Source: Emydura subglobosa (lineage: Eukaryota; Chordata; Testudines; Chelidae). Taken from it: a stretch of 64,000 bases of DNA. The notes beneath the pieces are model-generated. The model searched no databases. It worked only from the letters and a program-made list of their open reading frames with translations, and had not been told where the DNA came from. Location: the NCBI GenBank assembly GCA_007922225.1, contig ML679954.1, forward strand, positions 26,764,240 to 26,828,239, given 5' to 3'. Positions 38,815 through 49,759 of the stretch are shown piece after piece (the first letter of the stretch is position 1; every line of letters starts with the position of its first letter). Position numbers and translations under genes: made by a program.

Positions 38815-39972
38815 GGAAAAAATACTGTATGTTTGAAGACTGTTATCATATTCCCCCCTCAGTCTTCTTTACTCAAAACTAAACATGTCAAAAAAACTGG
38901 ACATTTCCTGACAGGTCAGGTTTTCTTATCTTTTATCATTTTTGTTGCTGTCCTCTGGACTCTCTCCAGTTTATGCGCCTCTTTCCTAAAGTATGGTGCC
39001 CAGAATTGGACACAGTACTCCAGCTGATACCTTGCTGAGCAGAGCAAGACAATTACGTCCAGTGTCTTACATACAGTGCTCCTATTAATACACCCCAAAA
39101 TGGCATTAGCCTTTTTTCACAGCTGTATTACACTGTTGATTCATTTTTAAATTGTGATCTCACTATAACCTCAGATTCTTTTCAGCTCTACTACTGCCTA
39201 GCCAGTTATTCCCCATTTGTTGTTCTGTATTTAATTTTTTGCTCCCTAAGTGTAGAACTTTGCTCTTGTTTTTGTTGATTTCAGACTAATTCTCTAATTT
39301 GTCAAGGTTGTTTTGATATATAATTCTGTCTTACTTGCAAACTCTTCCAGGTTGGTGTCATCTGCAAATTTTATGAGCATACTCTCCCACTCCATCATCC
39401 AAATCATTAATGAAAATATTTAAAAGTACCAGTCCCTTGTGGAACCCAACTGTATGCATCCTCCCAGTCTGACAGCGAATCAGTAATAACTACTATTGGA
39501 GTATAGTCTTTCAACCAGTTTTGCACTCACCTTATAAGAATTTTATCAAGTTCACATTTCCTTAGTTTGCTTATGAAAATGTCACATAGGACTATCAAAA
39601 GCATTACTAAAATCAACGTATATCACTTCTTCTGCTTTCCTTTATCCAGTAGGCTAGTAAACCTGTCAAAGAAGGAAAGTTGTTTTAGCATGATTTGTTC
39701 TTGAAAAATCCATATTGGCTATTGCTTATATCTCTATTATCCTCTAGTTGCTTACAAATTGATTATTTAATAATTTGTTCCAATATCTTTCTGGTTATTG
39801 AAGTTAGACTGACTGGTCTATTGTTCTCCAAGTCCTATGTTTTTCCCCCTTTTTGAAGATAGGTATTGTTTGCTTTTCTTACCTGTCCTCCAGGAGTTTG
39901 CAAAAATAATTGCTAACCATTCCAAAATTGTTTTAGCTAGTTCCTTAAGTACCCTGGGATGATTTTAACATA
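38815..39972 (-). mobile_element. CR1 LINE, antisense, RT region without the 3' end
   Basis: On the minus strand the copy reads, from 39972 down, fragments of RT fingers and palm, then FINDLDD and a broken catalytic box (near 39350-39410), then MGCINRS (from 39098) and [20 protein letters not shown] (about 39017-38958), and finally GGNMITVFKH near 38840. All are CR1 ORF2 signatures. The element stops about there, without the final RT segment and 3' terminal repeats seen in the copy at 46572. Multiple frameshifts make it dead. Confidence 0.85.
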
Positions 39973-40249
39973 GCAGTAACTGTGGAGTGTCAAGAATTGT
40001 TATGGTGCCAAAGTGGCCCAGAAGAAGTTGTTGGTCTGAGGGTCTGCTCCCAAATTAGAAGAACAGAGGTGGGGCCATATCAGGCTTAAGATAGCTACAG
40101 TTGCTATGTCAGAAACGATCTCATGTAGGGGTTAAGGCTTAGAGCTAGGAAAATTGTAGTTCAGTCTGAAGAAAGAAAGAAATGATTATAATACTTAACT
40201 TTTACATAGATTTTATTCTCTCCTTTTATAATTATGCTTAGGAGAATCT

Positions 40250-40415
40250 TGGATTTTATTGCTAACTCTGTCACTTACTCACTTTGTGACTTCAGGCAAG
40301 TCACTTAACCTCTCTGTCTCAGTTGTATGTAACACTAATATAATAATACTTTGCCTATCTCATAATGTGGTATTGGATTCAATTAAGTAATGTATTTAAA
40401 GTGCTTAGTGTTCCT
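40250..40415 (+). repeat. MIR SINE
   Basis: TTTGTGACTTCAGGCAAGTC, ACTTAACCTCTCTGTCTCAG and the TAAAGTGCTTAG tail are the MIR core and 3' part. Confidence 0.8.
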
Positions 40416-40560
40416 TGAATTCAGGATCTGCACTGGCTTCCAGATTTAACCTTTAAAGGCCTAACTGACTGGGGTTTCTATACCTCCAAGTCCACCTCTT
40501 TCCTTTTGTGATTCTGCATCAGCTAACAGGTCTAATAATGTGCTAACAGGTCTTTGGTTT
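40416..40560 (+). mobile_element. L2-like LINE fragment (false DPYD exon 9)
   Basis: From 40425 the frame reads DLHWLP, then DLTFKGLTDWGFYTSK, then a serine/leucine stretch and a stop. LHWLP followed by LTFKALNGLGxGYLKD is the L2-type RT signature, here with a small deletion. The string GLTDWGFYTSK also resembles DPYD exon 9 (which contains GFYTSKDF), but there is no acceptor AG or upstream exon 9 sequence, and LHWLP fits only the LINE. Confidence 0.65.
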
Positions 40561-40999
40561 AAATATAAAGGGTGTGAAGGCATGGTTCTGCAGGAAGGGG
40601 TCAATGGCTTTGGATCTTGCTAGACCTCCAGAGTCCAAATACTCTACCTGCAGTCTGGGAGTCAATGTGCAGGAGAAGAAGAGAAGCACGTGGGAGGGCC
40701 CTTTGTCTGCAAGGAGCCCCATTAAAGTCAGTGGGGCTCCATGGAATTTAGGGTCAGCTCATGTGGCAGGTTTAGAGCCTAAAGGGAGAAGAGAATGTTA
40801 TATTTATTTTAAATGGGGCTTTTGTGAGTCAAAGTAATCTCTGGTTTTATCTCTGTGATAGACACAGTTCATCACAACCTGCTTGCACATAGTTCTCACT
40901 GTTGAGGTACCAATTTTGTTTTTCTTTAACCAAAAAAACAACCAAAAATAACAAACCACCTTGTTGCACTTAGTAGATGAAATAAATGAAGCATAAAAA

Positions 41000-43840
41000 C
41001 CCTTTTATAGTAAATAATTTTGGGGTCTTAATAAATGCTACCATAAATTCAAAAATGTTTCAATTTCAAACACTTAAGAAAAAAAATTCTAGACCTATTT
41101 TATTCAATTGATGGGGCCTTAAATGTCTATTTTTATTGTTCTTAATGACTACACCTTCCCACTGAACTCAGGCTTGTTAACTTTTTGTAACAAGTACCTA
41201 AGATAGGATCAGGTTGGGACAGTTAGGCATATAAATGTTGAGTCCTGTGGCCCTGTGAAAAGAAGATCTTGGTTTTGTGAGTCTCTGATGGGACTTGCAA
41301 ACATGGCATTCATTGTTTAGCACACCTGTGTTTTAGTACCTTTTTGAAAAAAAATCTGCGCAATGCCATCACATCTAAGATCACTATAAAGAATCTAAAT
41401 TAAAGCTACACAGAGTTTAAACTCTGTATTATTATAACATCATTAAGAACAAGATTGTGCCCATCCCTGTATGCATGCAGAAATAGGAGGGAACAAAGAG
41501 TGTGTCTCATCCTTGCACTCATAAGCACAATGTGGTTCTTCTGTTCCCCTGACTGCAAAGTTTATGTGACGTTAGTATCATCACTGGTACTAGTTTTTCC
41601 AGAACGAGGGAGGAGGCCGCCGTCACACAGTACCAGAAGTGTTGACTCGGTGCAAAGGAAAGTGGGCACTGTACATTCCTTAAAAGTGGGGTAGCAGACC
41701 TCCAAGGGCTTGTGGCCGCTTTGAGATCAGCGGTTCATGGATCTCTTGCTGGAGATATACACTGCCTCTCCACCCCCATGTAGACTGTGCCCTAAAGGCA
41801 TTGTGGAGTCTGAAGTTAGTGGTGCAGGCTAGCAGAAGACAGGTAATTCAAAGTTAAAAGGCCAAATTGAGTCTACAGTTATGCTTCTTTATTTCCTTTT
41901 TTCACCCAGACCTTGTTCTAGGTGTGAGACTCAACCAGCCAGCAGCAAAACTCATTATGGGAATGTGAAAGGCATGCCCTGGCAGGAATCCCTTTCCTCA
42001 TCATTTCCATAGAATGAGACAATCCTGATGCCATCAGATTCTTATCCTGTGATCCTTGCAAAGATTGTGAAGATTCTTTTCTCTCCCTCCCCATAAGACA
42101 GGAAGATCTTCTCTGGTGTGTGTGTTTTCTTTCTTCTTCCACAGAAATCGGGAGGAGTCTAACAGGATCAAATTTCTTCCTTCCCCCACTCCCCTACTCC
42201 CCCATCATGGGAGACTTCAGCTGGTGCTGTATTCATCCCCACAGGCTAAGGAAGTGAGCTGCTGTCAGGGGTGTGTCTTTAGCAGAACAAGCTGAGCCTA
42301 CTGATCAGCACTCATCTCAGTCTGTCTGCTGTATATTTAAAATAATTTGGAAAAATTGTGACTGAACACATGTTGGAGCCACTTTTCACATTTTAATTAT
42401 ACAACGTTATGACCTAATGACATGCCAAGTTGAATATTTTAAATCAAAGTTGTGGTTGTTTTAAATTATAAGAGTGCAACAAGCTTCCTGAACTGCTTTT
42501 TCACATTAGAATATTTTTACAATGGCCAAACTGATTTATTCTCAGGACATATTTTTACTGACATTTTAAAATCTGACAATAAAATAGATGTAAGACTTTA
42601 TTTTGCAAGCATATATGCACTTCAGTGACCTCACTTATGTGAGTATTCTCAATGAAGTCAGTGTAATTACTTACAAAAGTAAGGACTATGCCCAAGAGCA
42701 AGTAATTGCAGTCTTTCACCTTGTATCAGAAATGCTGACACAGTCTCAGCTACTGTTACATTCCCACAATTGTACAATAGGCCAATATTTAAATTAATAT
42801 GATTTTTGAAAGACTGATATTTGGGGTTACATTACTATCATCAGGATTTTCTGGCAAAGCAAAAACATAAATTCTGGGTAATAAATTATAATATGCATGC
42901 ATTATGAACAAACATTTCAGGAATAACTTTATGATGTCATGTGCTTTAAAATACTATGCTACTTTTGCTCATGTTTGTTCTTCAGCAGTGATGGAAGTAT
43001 ATCTATAACAGTATGACTAATTATCTATACATGCATTTATCACTAAATAAACTTAACACAAGACAGCAAGATTGTTTACTTAACCAGTATAATATTGGGA
43101 ATGGTAGATAGCTCTAGAACACAGGAGTACATTGCCAGAATGGCACTATTTATAAAACTATGATAACACTAATGTTCCTCTTTGATGTATAGCATGTGCG
43201 ACTTCAGCTGAACTTGTAGAGAGCCTTAAGGATGTTTCATTGAACATTTAGTATGGCAGCAAGCCAGAATACATTTAGCCTAAGCCCAGATGACAGGTTG
43301 GTAATGAGGTAGTGATTGATGACCACTGCTTCCTTATGAAAACCTGCTTGATGTGCTGGGGGGGAAATGCATTGCCAGCTCTTTTCATTTCACTCCCTTA
43401 TATTAGTTATTCTAACTGGAGAAGAGTTACATAGGCTTATGGTTATTCACTCTTGACTTCACTTTTAGATGAAAATCAAGCATGAGTGAGATTTTTGAAG
43501 CACAGCCCTGTGACTATATTTGTCTAATTCAGATCTTAATTTCAAGGGTTTTTATTATCCAAAATATTGGCAATTATGTTACCTATAAAATATGTTATAG
43601 TATTCTTATTACCTCCCTTCTGAATTTTACAAGTTCTGAGATTCTCCTTCTGTGCCATTTCAAAACATTGCTTTCCTTTTTAATATAACATGAGAAATTT
43701 GGTCCAAAGGTTGTAAAACATCTTTCAAACAAACCAACCTGAAATAAAGTCTGTTCTTTATTTTCCTTCAGTCCTCTTGATGTTTCTTTTTAATAGTTTT
43801 TCACCTCCCTTATACAGCTGGCGTGCTGGCCGATGGTGCT
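41000..43840. other. Intronic sequence, nothing recognised
   Basis: AT-rich, with pyrimidine-rich patches near 42060-42200. No gene, RNA or named repeat is seen. Confidence 0.5.
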
Positions 43841-43850
43841 CAGCTAAGCC

Positions 43851-43885
43851 ATTGGCAGTTGTACATCTGGAGGAGGATATATAAA
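43851..43885 (+). promoter_or_regulatory. CCAAT/TATA-like pair (unproven)
   Basis: ATTGG (43851-43855) is followed by TATATAAA (43878-43885) in a locally more GC-rich patch. No open frame or known element begins downstream. Such pairs arise by chance, so this is only noted. Confidence 0.12.
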
Positions 43886-44689
43886 CCAGAGTCCCCTTCT
43901 CATGCCTGGAACATCAGATAGAAAAGCTGTGAGGAGGCAACAGAAGAGCCTCACTGTTTGTAAACTGGTAGGCTTGTGGGAGTTGGCTAGGAGGACTGAG
44001 ACATCCAAGAAGATTAATTTGCATGACCATCTTCATTTTCACACCCCGAGTGGTACTCTTGCACTTGGCAATTGACTGTCTTCTCAGTCATGGCAGAGCA
44101 AATTTATTATTAAGAGATGGAGGATTTATTGAGTTTTGGACCACATCTGAAGCAGTGCAATAGGTTGGGTTTTTTTTAAAGGGAGGATTGAATGAGAGTT
44201 AGGCCTGAAAGCTGAAGTGGTCCATGTTGGTAACTGCCTGTTCTTCCAGTCACTCAGAGTATGAGGTGGGCAGAATTTGAGAGTTGCTCCTGGAAACCAG
44301 CAAGGAGCACTTTTAGGCATGGCTAGACCTCTGGAACCTTGCTTCTTGAGCAGTTTTGTCTTAATGCAGTGCTCCAAGCACCTTGAACATTCCAGCATGT
44401 ATTGAAAGTGTGAAGGACTTCACTGAACTCCACTTGAGGACATGGGAAAGCCTTCTCAGAATTTGACACTACAGTTCTTGGTGCCGTGGGTACATTGACA
44501 TCACAGGCTAATTTGAGTTGTTTATTGAGCAGCACACTTTGCAGGAGGATACTGGATTAGCAGAACCTTGGTATCAAGGTTTAGTAAGGCTGTTAGAGAG
44601 GTGGTCTTGATCAGGGCTAAACAAGGCAAAGTCACTAAACAAATTAAACCCCTTTTGCGGTAACAAAAATCCAAACAAATGTCCAGACA

Positions 44690-45076
44690 CATAATTCTTT
44701 TGTCCCTTTTGGGCTACCCTTCAGCCCACCTTCTGGGCTCAGTTCTCAGCCAGTTATGGACTACATTTATGCCTTTCCCTGCTCTGTTACAGAGCGCAGA
44801 CTCCCAGGATGCTTTCCCTGGAGTCCCTTTTGCAGTCTGCCACTCACTGGTGTTTCCTCTTTCTGCAGACTCTACCCTCAGAGCTTTCCAAAGGAGCCCA
44901 ACCTGTTCCCTCTAGTTCCTCTCACTGAGTCTTCTCTGTTCTTTTTATGAGGCCCTTTCATCAGGCTAATTCCTGAGCCGATCAGTTCCACCACCTCAAA
45001 GTGGGAGGCAGCTAATTAACCAGGTCTGGCTGGCCCAAGGCTTCCTGGCCTTATAGGGTCAGGTTGCCTTGTTACA
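44690..45076 (-). mobile_element. LTR-like repeat block, antisense
   Basis: Read on the minus strand the block begins TGTAACAAGGCAACCTGACC (45076 down), has a CATAAAAAG TATA-like motif near 44949, and continues with AGTCTGCAGAAAGAGG (about 44870). The TG start, spacing and composition suggest a solo LTR or similar turtle repeat. The far end is uncertain, a CA terminus and target duplication were not identified, and no internal retroviral coding sequence is adjacent. Confidence 0.35.
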
Positions 45077-46009
45077 CTTGTTGCACATCGTCACCAGCTC
45101 CTATGTCCTGAAGGAGAGGATAAACAAGAAGAGTTTAGCACATATATACCACTGAAATATACTTCCTGACAGAGATCTCCATACCCTTTATGCATTTGGA
45201 TGCCTTCATTGTTAGGCATAACTTGTTAGGCTCCTTTTCCAAACCGTGCTGTGGACGCCACAAATCCGCTCCTGAACAAATGAGATCCTACTTCTTCAAA
45301 GGAACCTCAGCAATACATGTTCTTTGGTATTGCCATGAACTGAGATTTCCTATTCTGCGGTAATTCCTTTCCCAGTGAGGAAATAGTGGCTTGGCACCAG
45401 CAGTCCCCACATGTCTGTTGTTCTTTGATTGGGCCAAATTCCAGCCTCCCCACACCCCAACTCTTGTAGTACCATGACTCACCTTGCCAGCCCTTAGATG
45501 TGTTTTTTTTTTATTTGGACATTGAGAGTCAGGATGTCAGATCTTCCCTCCACCCCAATGCAGATATGTAAATCACAAAGCCCTATCTAAATAAAGTTGG
45601 GGAGGCAGCCAAGCTAATTGCTGGCATCTCCTGGTGGCAGGTGTATAGTGAAGGTACTTGAACCATAGGGGGTCTGCATCCCAGACAAACTAAAATTGGA
45701 AGTAGACTTAGTGGAAGGCATCCTCTTAAGAAGCTGAGGAACAGAATTAGAGCTCCTAATGTCAGTACAGTGAAGAGACAACCCCCTTGCCTCAGCTCAT
45801 TAATCTTCCTACCAGGGGAGGGCAGTGGGATCCCAGCAGTGGACTGGGAGTGGGCAGCTGCCATTGTGTAGGTCCCAGATGTGGTAAACCAATGAAGTTG
45901 CAGCCTAATTAAACTACATTCCTTGTATCTTTTTCTCTCTTTCTGCATATCTGGGATAATCATCTTTCATCCTTCGTCTCATGCTCAACCCCTTTGAATA
46001 TACATGTGC

Positions 46010-46110
46010 CTAGATGGTAAGCCCCTCAAGCAACACTGTCCTTCTGTTTGTCTGTAAAGTGCTTATGTAGCACACATTAAGTGCCAGTAAATTAATAATC
46101 TTTATAGCTA
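46010..46110 (+). repeat. L2/MIR-type 3' tail
   Basis: AGATGGTAAGCCCCTCAAGC, then TGTCCTTCTGTTTGTCTGTA and AAGTGC match the widespread tail that reads TTGTAAGCTC..GGGCAGGGAC..TGTTTGTACAGCGC. Confidence 0.5.
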
Positions 46111-46571
46111 AATGCCTCCTGCATCTCATGTGAAATAATTGTGCACAAACTCTCATTTTGTGCTTGTAGTGTCCTCAGGCCAGATGTGTTGTCTGAATGA
46201 GAACTGCAGTCCCCTCATGTTTAAATCAAACATTTATTTGCTTATGAACACTTTGTTGATTCAGTTTCAGACATTTATGGTTCTAAAATGTCACTAATTG
46301 AGATGGCTCTTTTGTTGCCCACTGATCGGTGACAGGGATGCCGCAAGTAAAAAAAAAACCAAAAGTACTGTTCCTCTGAAAAATCCTAAATGTTAACAAC
46401 CAGTGGCATTGAGAGACATGATCTGTAGGAGGAGACTAATGACCATGTGCTGTTTTAGCTTGAACACTGAAAAGCATAGCTATTTACTATAAAATCTGCC
46501 TCAAAACTCTACATGCAAAGTGAAGCCTCCTACTTGGTTTGCTGCCATATCAACATATAGGACAAAATCAG

Positions 46572-47972
46572 CTCATAGACCCATAGAATCTAAGGTCAGA
46601 AGGAACCTATAGGATCATATAGTCTAATCTCCTGCACATTGCAGGGCATAGAACCTCACCCACCCACTCCTGTAATAAACCTCTAACCTATGACTGAGTT
46701 ATTAAAGTCCTCAGATCATGGTTTAAAGACTTTAAGGTACAGAGAATCCACCAGCAAGTGAACCCTGCCCCATGCTATAGAGGAAGGCAAAAAAAAACCC
46801 AGAGCCTTTGGCATTCTGCCCTGGGGAAAATTCCTTCCCGATCCCAAATATAGCAATCAGTTAAACCCTGAGCATGTGGGCAAGACTCACCATCCAGATA
46901 CCCAAGAAAGAATTCTCTGTAGTAACTCAGAACCCACCCATCTAATATCCCTTCACAGGCCATTGATATATCTACCACCAGTAGTCAAAGATCAGTCAAT
47001 TGCCAAACTAGGTTGTCCCATCATACTAACCCCTCCATAAATTTATCAAGCTCAGATTTGAAGCCACCTATGTTTTTTGTCCCCACTGCTCCATTTGGAA
47101 GACTATTCCAGAACTTCACTCCTCTGATGGTTAGAAACCTTCGTCTAATTTCAAGTCTAAACTTCCTGATGGCCAGTTTGTATCCATTAGTTCTTGTGTC
47201 CACATTAGCGCTGGACTTAAATAATTCCTCTCCCTCCCTGGTATTTATCCCGCTGATGTATTTATAGAGAGCAATCATATCTCCTCTCAACCTTTTGGTT
47301 AGGCTAAACAAGCCAAGCTCTTTGAGTCTCCTCTCATAAGGCAGGTTTTCCATTCCACAGATCATCCTAGTAGCCCTTCTCTGCACCTGTTCCAGATTGA
47401 ATTAATCTTTCTTAAACATGGGGGACCAGAACTGCACACAGTATTCCAGATGAGGTCTCACCAGCACCTTGTATAACGGTACTAACATCACCTTATCCCT
47501 ACTGGAAATACCTCGTCTGATGCATCATAGGACTACGTTAGCTTTTTTCATGACCATGAGTTATTCATGAGTTATTAAGTCCTCAAATCATGGTTTTAAG
47601 ACTTTAGGGTACCTTTAGTGAGCCTTGCCCCATGCTACAGAGGAAGGCAAAAAACCTTCAGAACCCTCAATCTGCCCTGGGGAGAATTCCTTCCCGATCC
47701 CAAATATGGCAATCAGTTAAACCCTGAGCATGTGGGCAAGACTCACCAGTGGCGACTCATAGTCATCCTGTGTTCAACCAATACACCCAGGTCCTTCTCC
47801 TCCTCTGTCACTTCCAACTGATGCATCCCCAGCTTGTAGAAGAAATTCTTGTTATTAGTCCCTAACTGCATGACCTTGCAATTCAACTATTAAATTTCAT
47901 CCTATTTCTATTACTCCAGTTTACAATGTCATTCATATCTTCCTGTATGATATCCCAATCCTTCTCTGTATT
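46572..47972 (-). mobile_element. CR1 LINE, antisense, 3' portion with internal duplication
   Basis: The 3' terminus (TCATAGACCCATAGAATCTA on the + strand) lies at 46572. On the minus strand 47386-47021 is an open C-terminal RT frame of 121 codons: QRRATRMICGMENLPYERRL, then KELGLFSLTKRLRGDMI, FWNSLP and a final DKFM. This is the standard CR1 ORF2 ending. Upstream RT sequence continues to 47972, with remnants near 47440 and 47760-47960. The copy is 5'-truncated. The segment 47568-47748 is a second copy of 3' region sequence also present at 46695-46893, and splits RT coding sequence. Confidence 0.92.
47568..47748 (-). repeat. Extra copy of CR1 3'-region sequence inserted in the RT domain
   Basis: This segment matches 46695-46893 almost throughout, in the same orientation: GAGTTATTAAGTCCTCA, CCCCATGCTA..AGAGGAAGGCAA, TTCCTTCCCGATCCCAAATA and GAGCATGTGGGCAAGACTCACC occur in both. 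On either side, GCTTTTTTCATGACC and TGGCGACTCATAGTCATCC are normally close together in CR1 RT, so it interrupts a coding domain. Confidence 0.85.
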
Positions 47973-48062
47973 AGTGTTTGCATAATGCCTGACACAATGT
48001 GGTCAGTCTTGGTCCATGATGGGGGTTCCTAAGTGCTGTGGTAATACAAATAATAATAATGT
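47973..48062 (+). repeat. L2/MIR-type 3' tail
   Basis: GTTTGCATAATGCCTGACAC, TTGGTCCATGATGGGGGTTC, CTAAGTGCT and the ending AATACAAATAATAATAAT are the typical tail. It abuts the 5' truncation point of the antisense CR1. Confidence 0.7.
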
Positions 48063-49460
48063 GTAAATAAAACTCTTATGGCTAAATCCTTCTCCGACTG
48101 AAATCCATGGGAGTTTTACCATTTGCTTCAGTAGCAACTGGATTTGACCCTGAGCATGTATTCTTTCATGCAGGACCTGATCCTGTGAATTGCTGAGCAT
48201 GTTACCATTTCATTAAGTTTATTGTGCATTAAGCACTTTCAGCACTTCAAAGGATTGGGCCCCAATATTGAGCAATCTCTATGATCAAAGAGCATCGTAT
48301 CAGGACACAGAGATTTTTGTTTCCAGTCCATCTTGCTTATCTATCACAGAATGTTTAAGTTTAGCTCAATACGTTTTAATAGACATTAAACTGTATCATA
48401 AAAACCCTTGATAATTCTGAGCAATTTTATCCCTTTGCTGAAGAAAAAGACCAGGATATAAAAGATTACAGTTAATCCAAAATGTCGTCTTCATTCTAAT
48501 AAAACTGATTTTTAGCCACCAATGGAAAACTGAATTCTTACCCCCTGTGGATTAATAAAAAGGTTGCATTTACTAGAACTACCAATTACTTGCATTTCAT
48601 GAAAGCTAAATTTGTTTTTTGTTTTAAAAAGAAAGAAAAGAAAAGAAAAAAGAGAAACTAAAAGCTGCTTTTAATTTATGCTACAAGCTTTGTGCTTGGG
48701 TACTGGAAAGTAATTTGAGGAGTACCTTTACAAACAATGGAAACTTATAAGCAAATTAAAAATGCTGTTTAGGATCCATAGAGGAACAAAATGTATACTC
48801 TATATCTGACATTATTTGTCTTGAGATTTATGAAATTTTTCATCAGATATAACATTTAAAGTTAATTAAAGATATAATTTCCTATTTAATAAACAATATG
48901 TTTTGTATCTTCATTAAGGATGCTGCCTTTCTTAATTGTAATGGTCGAAAAGGTTGTCAGAGAACTGTACATTAACTGCAGAGATAATAATGATTTTATA
49001 TGCTAATAATTTTTAAATGAATAACTTGTGTAGTTTTTCTGCCACCTGGGGAAAATAATTTACATTGCTAAAGCTTACTTTGGGGGGAGTGGATATCCTG
49101 GTGTAAAATGTTCATTCATTTTACATTAGTGCTAATGGCAAGTACGTTAGACCCACTGGTGTGAAAGGATTAAAAGCATCAGCAATAGACAAGCATGAAC
49201 ATTTCAGAGAGAAATCCTTGTTAAAAGGACCTATTGGGACCTTGTAACTTGATTTTCTATTTATTGATTTAGATGCTTCTTGTTTTTGTTATGAGAAACT
49301 CACAGAGAATGAATCTTATTGCTGTACAATACCGAATACAAAAATATGCATTAATTCTATTGTCTATTCTCCCCTTGATGGTTGCATGTAACTTCCATTA
49401 ACATTAATGTGGGTTACACATGTGCATCAAGGGAAGCATAAATACTCTGAGTATTTGACT

Positions 49461-49757
49461 CAGGCCTGGTCTACACTGCCGATGATGTCAACAAAAGATA
49501 TGCAAGCTACGTACTGTAACTTGCGTATCTCCCATTGACTTACTAACATTCCCTTACTTCAGTGTCTCCACTGCGCTGCATCGACCAGAAATGCCCTTCG
49601 GTTGACACAGCGTTACTCTTTTCAGGAGGTGGATTTACTGCGTCAGCCGGAGGGCACTTCCCAGGATCGATTGTGCAGGTCTCCACTGCCTGCTCAATCA
49701 ATCCCACTGCATTGATCCATGGAGCCCGATGCAGCTCCGCCAGTGTAGACATACCTG
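49461..49757. mobile_element. hAT-type MITE with CAGGCCTGGTCTACACT ends
   Basis: The left end CAGGCCTGGTCTACACT (49461-49477) pairs with the reverse complement of the right end AGTGTAGACATACCTG (49742-49757), giving CAGG..TCTACACT terminal inverted repeats. The 297-nt body has more CpG than its surroundings and no intact protein, though overlapping frames exist on both strands. An exact 8-bp target duplication is not evident. Confidence 0.8.
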
Positions 49758-49759
49758 GA

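Noticed and set aside
40473..40490. Candidate DPYD exon 9 (GFYTSK match)
   Set aside because: The frame begins with the L2 signature LHWLP, lacks an acceptor and the preceding exon 9 residues, and hits a stop soon after. The match is a coincidence within a LINE fragment.
45583..45963. 126-codon open frame, minus strand
   Set aside because: No domain, no neighbouring exon signals, and it lies in intronic sequence antisense to DPYD.
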